Of a stretch of 64,000 nucleotides of DNA, positions 48,932 to 59,160 are shown one piece after another (the first letter of the stretch is position 1; each line of letters opens with the position of its first letter). Origin of the DNA: Bryum argenteum (lineage: Eukaryota; Streptophyta; Bryopsida; Bryales; Bryaceae); assembly GCA_037043015.1 (NCBI GenBank), contig CM073321.1, forward strand, positions 20,705,001 through 20,769,000. The letters are read 5' to 3'. A program made the translations under genes and the position numbers. A model generated the notes under the pieces. The model ran no database searches and had not been told where the DNA came from. It was given only the letters and a program-made list of their open reading frames with translations.

Positions 48932-50380
48932 CTACAAACACCCAAACAAATCAATTAGAGAAGTTGACAGCCATCAATCGGATCTTAAGATAGCAAGAGT
49001 GCGTCTGCAAGCAATACAAAAAATAGAATTTGAAAACTAGAAAACAAGAGTAGAAGTAAGAAGATCACCTGAAATACTAAACATTCACCCTGGTTTGCAA
49101 GAGTGGAAAATGACGAAGACATGCTATGAGAATAAGGTAGTCTAGCAAGTTGCAATCTCTTCGGTGCAAGTTTGGTCATCTCCTCTCAAAAAAATGAACA
49201 ACAGAACTAGAAAGTACATTGCCTCCAAATAGTAGAATTCTAGACGGACTCAAGAGGAGTGAGGAAAATCACAATGAAGGATATCCTAAATAGCAGCATG
49301 CATTTGAGGAAGAGAAGCTCCAAATATACTCAAAGGTCAAATCCAACATGAGGCAGTATGAGGACCACTTTAGGTTCCAAGATGGCGGCTGGCGGCACGC
49401 GTAATCATGAGAGCCATAATGAGGACTGAAGTACTTAAGGAGAAGACTGCTCATGATGAGTATTCACGTAATTCAAGGGGACAATGTCTAAACAATGGAT
49501 TATTAGGCGCAACCATTGTTAGTTAGCCTTTAAATAATGCAATTCCATATTGTAAGAAGTGATTGGTGGACACCTCGAAGGACAATACTAGAGAAGTCCT
49601 TGAAGAGAGGAATACGTATTAAATAAAGCACTACCAATATATTAGAGACAGAAAGCGACACCAACTTAGCTAATCATCATTTGCAATCATAAATAGGATA
49701 TACACAAATCCGGCCCCAGATCATATCATTCGTATGATATGAACAGTTGACGCCCCCAAAGACTATGACAAATATGTAGAGTAAAACAAAAAGAAGTAGT
49801 TGAAACTTACGCCGCCCGATAAAATCGACAGGCATGAATGAATGAAGCCTAAAATACTGACGGATAGCCTAGTGGGTATAGAAATTAAAGCAAACAAGCA
49901 AAGAAAAGTAAACTAATTACCTTGTCCCTAGTAGAACTGGGAAAGAAAAAGACACGGTTACTAAGTAGGCTCCTATCAGTGAAAGAGGTAAGGGTGAGAA
50001 CTACCGCGAGACAATATGTGAAGAAGCAGGGTGACCTCTCAATCAATTTGACAATGTACAACATGTTGTACGTAACATTGTAATTTAGCTAGACTCTCAT
50101 ATGAATACGTTATGAAAATGAGCTTCATACAGACAAGACTCATCTATTGAATTATAATAAAAAGTATAATCTTTATAAAGTTGATTACGGAAAACAAGTC
50201 CAAAAAATGATGTTCAAGATAGATTGATATGTCAATATTGGATTCAGTATTCATACTTATGACAATCTAACTCGGAATTAAAATATAGTTGAACCTCGTC
50301 AGCTGATCAGAAGAATTACGTCATATTGCGGATGTAGACAAAGGCAATGAAGTAAAAAGAAGTATATCTGTCATCGAGAG

Positions 50381-50720
50381 CAAGGTTGTCATATCGGGCG
50401 TGTTGAGGTAATGGGGCGAGCAAAACGGGCGTACGAGTTGTCCCAGACGGACGGGCGTGCCCGCCCACCTTGATTGTAGGGGGTGTGTAATTTTTTGTGG
50501 GTAACAAACTGTGCAGTAAAAAGCATGTGTGGCGTTCCACGCGGCCCGTACGCGGCGGCCAAGTGGTTTAGTTTTCACCTGAACCCTTGCCACATCGTTG
50601 TTTTCTTACATAAACTAAAAGTCAACAGCCGTTTGACCCTATTGGGCAAGCCACAACTCAGTCGGCCGGATAAGGCGGACGGACGGGCGGGCGGTGTGCC
50701 CGCCCGGTATGACAACCTTG
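50381..50720. mobile_element. hAT-type MITE, copy 1 (340 bp)
   Basis: The ends are CAAGGTTGTCATATCGGGCG and its near-complement CGCCCGGTATGACAACCTTG. Flanking octamers ATCGAGAG and ATCGGGGG agree at six of eight positions, as in an old 8-bp hAT target duplication. The interior is GC-rich at both ends (GGACGGACGGGCG) with no coding frame. It is about 85-90% alike, by eye, to the copy at 53414-53754 and in the same orientation. Confidence 0.85.
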
Positions 50721-50775
50721 ATCGGGGGATCGCCCAATGATGCACTTCACTCAGCCCCACAAAGATATGTCTTCA

Positions 50776-53700
50776 TTACGGGTCAGCAATGTTGGCTCTT
50801 GTTAAGTTGTCTAAGGCACGAGTTTTATCTTTCTTGGGATTAGTACAAGACTTCGAATTACTAATCTTAGAGAATGACGCGTACAACATAGCGCCAAAGT
50901 TGATCCACTCAAGACGACGGTCCTCCACGACCCACTTAGCAGACCAACAATTCTCGTACTTCTTTGCCATGTCTCGTGCTGCGTTTTGGGGCTCCCAATA
51001 CTGGATAAGGAACTTTGCGTACTGAGCAACACCCTCCTCCCTACAAACAGGAGACACTGTCGGACCTAGCCACAAAGGGCATATTGCTGGATTTTCAGGC
51101 CTCAAGAGCACCCACCAAAGAGGAGCGATCTGGCGCCAGGGGTTAAATCTTTCTTCACGCCTCTCATTAGCAGGCCCACAATATGCCTCAATCTCTTCGT
51201 CCTCTGGAAGAACGTCCTGTGGTAGCAAAGTCGGGCGTAGGACGGAGAACAAGGACCCTCACCAATTGTGAAGCGGCCAGAAGCCCTCAACTAAGCGAGA
51301 CGGTGTGTGAAGTGATGGTGGTTTGTTATGCGGTTGCCATTGGGAATTCACCCCTGACTTCTTCCATCTCATTACCGGCCAGCCGTCCGAGTCAACATAG
51401 AATTTGAAAAGATGCATCTCCCCAAGTCCAATAAATCGATTTGCTCCATCGCATTGGTAACTCTTGACATAAGACTTGAATTCTGCAACTTCTTGTACAA
51501 ACTCCGGCATGAACGACAATTCTTGAGACTGCATGAAAGCTTTCATAAGATCTGCAAGTACGAAGGTATTCCTGCTTTTGAGTGCCTCGGCGAGATGGCT
51601 AAAGTACGCATCAATATGTTCATGAGTATGTCCGACTAATAGAAACCCAGCCTAGATTTCCTCGAATACTCCCTTGGCCAAAAGCACTCAGAGAAATGAC
51701 ATCAAGTACTTGTTTTTGTTGTCCTTCGCAAAATTGTCTAACTCAAGATACAGGTTTCTTAGGCAGTGGAGACGCGCCAGTAAATTTGTTCGGATCCAAG
51801 ACCGTTAGGGCATCGATGCACCTGGATTTTCCGCGTAACAATGCTTCAAAGAGAGAATTAGCTGGTGGATGAGGAAAGAGTGCCCTCGATTCTCGAAGTG
51901 GGGACTCTAGAAGCTGCCTAAATAGCTTTGCAAGAGAGGAAATTGTGGCATTGGGATCGGAGGGCCAGCAGTCCGGTGAGTAATACGCATAGGCGCCGTC
52001 ACTGTTGCGATGAGCAACCATTCCCGTCACGTTCATTGGGAGTTGGCCCAAGCCGGAGGTTGCCTTTGTTGTAGTCCTCATCCATGGAAAAGCTGTCTAC
52101 GCGGTACCCATTTTGTCATGAATAACACATAGATATTCTTGAGGATTCCGCTTTGACTCTTCACGCCAAGTTGCATATAGCCACCGACAAGATTCCTGAT
52201 GATGCAAATGAGAAAGTTTATGCTTCAAGTATGAAACATACTTAGGACTGCCATTAGGACTCCTTAAAATAAGTTGCTGAAGGGTGTCGCACTCGGTACA
52301 TTTTGCAAAACTACTACCAACAGGTTTGATAGCAACGTTATTGAACATGCCCGTCTTAATTCGGCTAATTACAGACTAACTGAACAGCGGCAGGCCGTAG
52401 GAATGGTGCGTCTGCAGAAGAATTCAAAGAAATCAGGTTAGATGAAAATCGACTCATTTACAATTACAAGCAAAATTGACATATTACTACAAATATCTAG
52501 ATCCAAGAAGCCTCGCTCAAGCATGGGGCAGTCGCCCCATCCCGACCTTACAAACATCTCAATTTAAAGGTAGAAATTTACCTCATTAACATTGGCGTGA
52601 ACTTTCGTCCAATTGTTAAGGGCCGGAAGATACTTCAATAAGTCGATTTGGTGGGGTTTTCCAATTTTGCGCATTCGGTTCGACATCTGATCAGCGTTCT
52701 CAAACACAATTGCTTCAATTGTGGCCATAGGTTGAACCGTCCCGATCTGGGGACGCTTCATGCCTTTATTTCCATGCTGACCAAAAAAAACACCTTCCTT
52801 GAAGTTTTGAATGTATCCATGGAATGTTGATTTGGCGATACTATGAATTTTAAACCACGGCCTAGTGCACACCTCAAGTCCCATTAGCGTTATGAACTTC
52901 ACTATGATCCACTGTTTTCAGTGCATTTGTCCACCGGCCGCGTTGCAGTACTCACACCGGTCCTGATACTCTTTTAGATAGAACAACTGTCTAATAGAGC
53001 GAGTATGAGACCAAGGAAATCGTTGGCAACACAGTAAATCGCAACACTACTCCGCGCTAACTTGTCGAATCTCGCTGTCTCCCATCATTTTGGTGTACAA
53101 GGAAATGACAGGACTTTCACGGCGCTTCCTGCAGACAAATTGATAGGGAGGTTTCTGAATCCCCCCCCCATATATGCGTCAGGGTCGACGACTTCGGGCA
53201 CGGACGCGAAGTGTTGAAGTGTGTTAGTCAGGGATCAACCACGAAAAAGCATTATGAAAGGAGCCACTTCTGTTGCGTCATAATGGACATGATATCACCG
53301 GTCATCACCTGAAGAACAGTGACCCCAACAGAGTCCTCACCAAGAATACCATCCTGGTAGGGGTCACTGGAATCGCAACAATTGATTCTACTCGAAGCTA
53401 TAACAACCCCGTCCAAGGTTGTCATATGGGGTGTGTTGAGGTAATCGGGCGGGCAAAACGGGCGTACAAGTTGTCCCGGACGGACGGGCGTGCCCGCCCA
53501 CCTTGATTGTAGGAGGTGTGTAATTTTTTGTGGATAACAAACTTTGCAGTAAAATACGTGTGTGGCGATCCACGCGGCCCGTACTCGGCGGCTAAGTGGC
53601 TTAGATTTCACCTAAACCCTTGCCACGTCGTTGTTTTTTCTACTTAAACTAAAAGTCAAGAGCCGTTTGACCCTATCGGGCGAGCCACAACTCAATCGGA

Positions 53701-54827
53701 CGGACAAGGCGGACGGAGGGGCGGGCGGCGTGCCCGCCCGGTATGACAACCTTGACCTCGTCATCACCGTTCCTCATTACCTCGTGTCCCGCCGACTGGG
53801 ATCTTGCAATATAAGAGGAGTCCACACCCTCATCAGCATCATCAACGTGGGAGTCTTCCGGTGGAATCATCAAGTCCAGGACCTTCCAAAGCACAGTCTT
53901 ATCAACAGATTGGCCGAGGACACTAACACCTACCTAGCGTGGATGAAGGGGGCAAGGATGAAAATAGTGGAATGATCTTGGATGGCCGTAGCAATACAAA
54001 GTCATTGCTGTCGTCTAGCAAATGAATACCCCGCCAGTCGCCAACAGGATGTGCTTCAGGAATAAAACTTGACCCCACCTCTCCAATTCTAGGATAAAGA
54101 AGAGTGACATCCATCCCATTCTGATAAACAATGTCGTGTGAACTGCTTCCACTAACCCAATCAGAATTTGAGAAGCTACCCGATGCCATTATGTAGAGCA
54201 AACGTGTATCGGGCGCTCGCCCGATGCGGCTCAGTAGGGGTCAGGTATCAACGCTGGAATGTCACGGTCGAAGTATCCGCACTAATCTTGTTTTCTTATG
54301 GTGCACGCTTGAAGTAAGTCGGAATGCCATGTTGATTCAAGGTCCTAATCGGTAAGACAACTACCCGAGCTCTAACGAGACTAATATAAGGGACAATGTC
54401 TAGTGCCATCACGAATTGATAAAGCCTATCCGGTACAAGCCCACGGTACACCATCTTCCCCGGTTCTGCAAGGTGTAACTTTGAGATATGTACCAGGAGG
54501 TTAATTCCTAGACGTCTCTGAAATGCTCAAGTCTCCCCCCCCCCCAAGTGCCTGACGATGTATGTACAGGGGGCAGAATTCCTTGTGGTAGAGCGCCTTG
54601 ATTTCTTCTCTTCTTTCAAGTGTCAGGATCTTCTTATCCTTATCTGTATACATCACGGCCTCTTCAATCGTCAACTCCTTCTTAGAGTCCGCATTTGTCT
54701 TGACAGATACGGGCTTCCTTGTGTCCATTTTCAGCTTCACTAGGGACTTTCTTTTCTTGGTAGGCGTCGCAGCATTAGGGGAAGGGTTATCACCAACAAC
54801 TACAAATTCGTGTTGGGCCTCAAGCAT
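50776..54827 (-). pseudogene. DUF7869-type transposase-like gene, copy 2, lightly broken
   Basis: Minus-strand order: a basic N-terminal part (54827-54501, TPTKKRKSLVKLK then LERREEIKALYHKEFCPLY); a helix block (FKIHSIAKSTFHGYIQNFK) with ENADQMSNRMRK (52902-52564); KCTECDTLQQLIL and YLCVIHDKMGTA (52348-52097); NATISSLAKLFRQLLESPL (52081-51743); YLELDNFAKDNKNKYLMSFL (about 51745-51690); VGHTHEHIDAYFSHLAEAL (about 51640-51580); and a C-terminal part with EMHLFKFYVDSDGWPVMRW (51546-51259) and more to 50776. Spaced acids (IHDKMG, LELDN, HTHEHIDAYF) suit a DDE-like nuclease. At least two stops lie between LDN and GHTH. MITE copy 2 sits within this span. Exon-like pieces at 55134-55355 and 56234-56376 may be its 5' end. 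Confidence 0.65.
53414..53754. mobile_element. hAT-type MITE, copy 2 (341 bp), inside the DUF7869 gene
   Basis: It has the same ends as copy 1 (CAAGGTTGTCATAT... and ...TATGACAACCTTG). The flanking octamers ACCCCGTC and ACCTCGTC differ at one position, a near-perfect 8-bp target duplication. It lies between the N-terminal and middle blocks of the DUF7869-type gene, probably in an intron. Confidence 0.87.
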
Positions 54828-55133
54828 AAGTGCCCACGATATGTTGAGGGATGCATGAGTTACTTTAGGATCCTTGTCAATATCTAATCCCCTCCTTTTT
54901 CAAGTAAGCGAAAGTGTGACATATAACTTCCGGACATCGAGGCACACTCAATATAATCGGTCTTTCGGATATCGTGAGAGTGGATCTTTGTGTATGATTA
55001 AATAAACGTATGGCCATGTGTTCTTCAATGCATCTAAGTGCAGTACCTCCATGCCGGTGCTCAAAGTTTGAGACATTGCATTAGCATTGATAATTACTGG
55101 TAATATTTTCGCCCTGACATTTCCAACCTGCTT

Positions 55134-55355
55134 TCAGACAAACCCCAAGCCTCCAATTGACGGCTTTACACTATATATTGCTAGGACGGGACTGTTATCA
55201 GGCATGTTCAGGACAAAGGCACAAAGCCAGAACTTGACATAGCAAGCGGTCCTGATCAGATGCATGTGCTCCAGCGCTTCTTGAAAAGTAGGATGTCTGT
55301 ACGAAACAGACCAGAGAATTAGGAACAATTGTGGGACAAGGTTAGTCACACCCAT
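55134..55355 (-). pseudogene. Exon-like reading upstream of DUF7869 copy 2
   Basis: A minus-strand reading with protein-like make-up contains HPTFQEALEHMHLIRTACYV and FVLNMPDNSPVLAIYSVKP, preceded by TACAG. It may be part of the same gene as 50776-54827 or of a neighbour. The family is not recognised. Confidence 0.35.
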
Positions 55356-55442
55356 TACATCAATGATTGTATGAAGGGCTCATTGCCGATATATGATTGA
55401 TTCAAATCCTCTATTGATCGGTAGACATGAACATGATTGTTA

Positions 55443-56170
55443 TGCATGTGGCGATCAACCGATGTTGACGACCGCTGAACCTTACACCTATGATCGGGGG
55501 CGACTCATTGGGTCCAATGAGGTTTAGACATTAAAGTCCAAGTTCCAATCGATTTTACTATTTCATTGGTCGACCGCCCCATGAACAGTGCAAACACGAT
55601 CACAACAAAACATCAATAGGTTATTTAGTAGCATTGGTGGTCTTGCATCGGACAATCAACTGATGTATGAGACTGTTGTTCAAAAATGCTTCATGATTAT
55701 AGAGTCGACAAACTTGTGAATAATTACCTGCTTGCGAGACCAAGTTCTTACTCAATGATCCATTACATCGGTCGACCACCCTATGTTCGGTGTGAACTCA
55801 ATTAACAATACAGCATAAACTGATAATACAGATAGACTGGTTGTCTTGCATCGGGCGATCAACCTATGTATACAACTGGTTAACATTACTTTCATGTTTA
55901 ATGAGTGTTCCACAGATAACGTATTCTAGACTAGCACATCCAAGTTCCAATACAGTTGTTCAAGTACATCGGTCGACCGCCCCATACACAGTCCGAAATG
56001 ATCCCAACATCAACGAGTACAATTACGTTCTAATCGTCGTCCTGCATCGGGCGATCGACCCATATCCAGAAATCACTGCTCAGCGATTGAGCGTAATATA
56101 GACAGTAGTTCGTACGGATAGTTGAATCGCTTGAAAACACAGGAAAACACTGCATCGGTTGATCCCCCAC
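55443..56170. repeat. Right array of palindromic motifs, tandem units of about 200 bp
   Basis: Nine motif copies start at 55443, 55489, 55563, 55643, 55764, 55847, 55965, 56043 and 56151. Two types alternate: type A, CATCGGTCGACCGCCCCAT (55563, 55764 and 55965, exactly 201 bases apart), and type B, TGCATCGGGCGATCGACCCA (55643, 55847 and 56043, 204 and 196 apart). The sequence between also repeats (CATCCAAGTTCCAAT), so this is a degenerate tandem array of about 200-bp units with two palindromic boxes each. Confidence 0.8.
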
Positions 56171-56233
56171 TGAACTCCAGAATCTTAATGACATTCATTC
56201 TCACATAGACACAAGAGCACGTATTGAACTTAC

Positions 56234-56376
56234 TCCATATTGGGACGATCCGTACAATCGCTCTCCGCTTCTTTGCCGAGTAATTCCTTGATTTGCTTCT
56301 CGAACAGCTTCTGAATTTTGTCAGGACCACAGCGCCGAATCCGGGCAATGCTCTTTGTACACGCCAGAGCTTTAAC
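56234..56376 (-). pseudogene. Exon-like reading flanking the palindrome array
   Basis: A minus-strand open piece lies between an acceptor (AATTTAG) and a strong donor (GTAAGTTC). Its 47 codons include ALACTKSIARIRRCGPDKIQ and FEKQIKELLGKEAESDC. It looks like a real exon. The palindrome array would lie in the following intron. It could be the first coding part of the DUF7869-type gene or belong to a separate gene; the family is not recognised. Confidence 0.4.
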
Positions 56377-56379
56377 CTA

Positions 56380-58684
56380 AATTAGAGGCCGAACTGTCTT
56401 CAAAATCTGCATTCGAACTACAACACCGACTTCATCACTTACTCAAACATGTTTCAAAGTGAGTTTGAAAACGCGAGATTTAGGGTTCATCTTTTAAAGA
56501 TCAGAGTTCATCAATCAATCAAGGAAACAACGTAAACAAATGAGGAGGCACAATGTTGCACCTCTCAAACTGTGAAACACAACCAGAAGCAAATAACATA
56601 CTTTTAAAACAACAAATCCGAAGACAATGAAGCGGTTTGTTTGGATGGAATACAACCAAATGCAGCCACAGAGCAAATTGTTAAAGGCATTTCGAAGAAT
56701 AACCTAAAACACTACTCAATTCTGGAATTGTTAAGCAAAACTCTGAATATTCAATAGTAATGCAAGCATAAAAGTAAGTCAGGCATCGGAGAGAACCAAA
56801 CAGAGAGAATCTAACCAATGATGAAACACAAAGTGAAACAAGAGAAAATTCCTAAACACAATGAATACAATCTAAGTGAACTGAAAGCAATCCGCAAAGG
56901 ATTGCAAAGTACAAACCTCCGATGCGCAGCAGCTTCACAGCTTCGTTCTGCGACGCTCTTCACCTGCGATCAGCATGCAAGCAGTGATTCAACAACTCAC
57001 AAACAGTCAAGCGGTTGCACGCGGAGGAAATAGTATTCAAAAGCACAAAACATAAAATAAGTTGCGCAATCACCGCTCACAGAAGCAAGCACGGGAAATG
57101 AGTGAGTGACGTCAGGTCGCTGTCATGCCGCCAAATCCACTCATCACGCTGCCAACTTCACTCATCATGACCCTCCACAATCATATTCTTATTGTCATCT
57201 TTCACTTCATTGTCGCCAATATTTTCCAATTCCATGCAGGCATGTGGACGCCCTCGCTTCAACCCTTTTGCTAATATTTATACAAAATACAAGTATTGCC
57301 TTCTTGTAGCTCATTCAATAAAATACGTATCTATTTGGAATATATATCTAAATGAAATACTTGTTATTTGCACTCGGTAATAAAAATAAAATTTATAATC
57401 AATTGACATACATATTTTTTTGATTTTCGTATAAATTCATTTTCAATACATTATTTTTATGATATTCATGTGAAAGACCACGTATTGGACATACGTATTT
57501 ATATTAAAATAATTATTATCCATAAATTGCACTAAAAAACTTAGTACAAATGGAGTATATCAACTATGTAAATAACTAAATACTGAAATAAAATCAAAAT
57601 TTACTTGTTAAAGCTATTAATACTAGATTTTCAGAGCCTTCTAATTTATAGGTTCATATGTTGTTGTGAATAAAAAGTTGCAATGATTACCTTCACCTCC
57701 AAACGCCATTTGCAATATTTTGCCAAAACTCTAAACCCTAAACCCTATGCCATAATTCATGTAAATAATATACAAACCAAGTAATACTAATGACGGAATT
57801 ATGATTAGTTTATACATAGATATGACCAGATTATCATCTCAAATAGTTCTGTAAGTATGCACATCTGATATATTGGAATTTATATTCCTAGTAATCCACT
57901 TCCCCTGCTAGTTGTTGCTTACAAAGACTCCTCGACCCCCGATACTTCCCAAGCAGACAGTCGAGTACACCCGGAGAGTGCACAGATAGACTCTCGCGCG
58001 GCCCTAACGCTCTATTCCGACCCAGCCTTGGGCTAAGGTCAAAAGTCGTCCACGCTGTCCCGGCCAGTTAAAGACAGAGTCCCTCTTCTTCTTCCACACG
58101 CTGACTCCCCTGAATCCTTACCAAGGTCGACTTGAGTCACCTCGTAAAGCACTATTCTGAGAAGTCCAGCAAACACCCACATGGTTTGCTCTTGTTGTGG
58201 GAGGTTGGAGAGCTTTGCTGGGACCAACTTTGTTCTAATCAGACTTCTATCCTTCTTAGTCTTTCGGATAGCCTTTGGTCCCCCATTTGTTTGATTTCTA
58301 CTGTGTGTTGTAAATCAATTAACGTGGGTGACTGACTTTTGTTCACATATTTTTAATTTGTACTGGTGTTGACTGTCTAAATAGACATGAAACTTAAAAT
58401 TCTTAAACGATACTCAGTAGAAGCGTAGCTTGCTACACTTTTGCGGTCATTGCGGGTTATAACTTCCTAGAATTAACCCAGGGCCAAAATAATTTCTGTC
58501 TAAGAACGACAATTCAGTTGAATAATGAATTTGTTGTGTTTGGAATGGTGATGTGTTCTTTTAATTCCCTGCCTAATAAAGAATATGGCATTCTTGGCGG
58601 AAATTGTATCTTCATTCTCCAAAGTCGATATGATTATCATGGGGATTTTTTTTTCTTTTAGGGAGTATATGGCACAACGGCCAA
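56380..58684. other. AT-rich stretch, no gene recognised
   Basis: There is a short telomere-like run CTAAACCCTAAACCCTA at 57731-57747, too short for an interstitial telomere and more like a promoter telo-box. A GC-richer patch at about 57900-58250 has no open frame or RNA fold that I recognise. Confidence 0.5.
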
Positions 58685-59160
58685 ATTATCACCGAGCCGG
58701 AGATAATTCATACTATTTGAGTTCACAAGTACGGCTAAGCCTGAGATTTATCCCCGGCTCGTGGATAATTTGTCTCCGTCCTATGAGAAAATATGGCGGA
58801 ATGACATAATTATCCTTGGCCCGAGGATAATCCCTATAAAAGAAGGTGATAAGTACGGCTAGGCTCAAGATTTATCCACCGTTTAGAAATAATCAGTTGT
58901 CGTCGTATGATAAATCATGGCCCAATGACAGATCTTACCCCAAGCCGGGGACAATTGTTACTTTTAGGGGTGACATTTTGGGATATGTTCAAGAATTATT
59001 CCCGTGCCATGGATAATATGTTGTCGTTGTATGATAGATTATGGCACAATTACAAAGTTATCTCTGATCCGAGTATAATTCTTTCAAACGGAGGACACAA
59101 ATACAACTATGCTCAACATTTATCTCTGACTTGAGGATAATATTGCGAGCCGGAGATAAA
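58685..59160. repeat. Array of hairpins ATTATCCCCGGCTCGGGGATAATT every 62 bp
   Basis: Imperfect palindromes of the form TTATCC..GGATAA start at 58685, 58747, 58808, 58871, 58933, 58994, 59057 and 59119, with a last half at 59142. The intervals are 61-63 bases throughout. The spacers alternate between TATGGCACAACG.C-like and TACGGCTAGGCTCAAG-like, so the higher-order unit is about 124 bases. No coding frame is plausible. Confidence 0.88.

Larger units (their letters stand above)
46713..50372. other. Gene-poor stretch with palindromic motif copies
   Basis: Mostly AT-rich. It holds the second dispersed-repeat copy (about 47225-47325), the left group of GATCG palindromic motifs (47421-48425) and an eroded exon-like reading at 48516-48931. 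Splice-like pieces at 48985-49180 and 49270-49455 on the minus strand are not recognisable as any family. Confidence 0.45.

Noticed and set aside
57731-57747. Telomere-like repeat
   Set aside because: Only about two and a half CCCTAAA units, common by chance or as a promoter telo-box.
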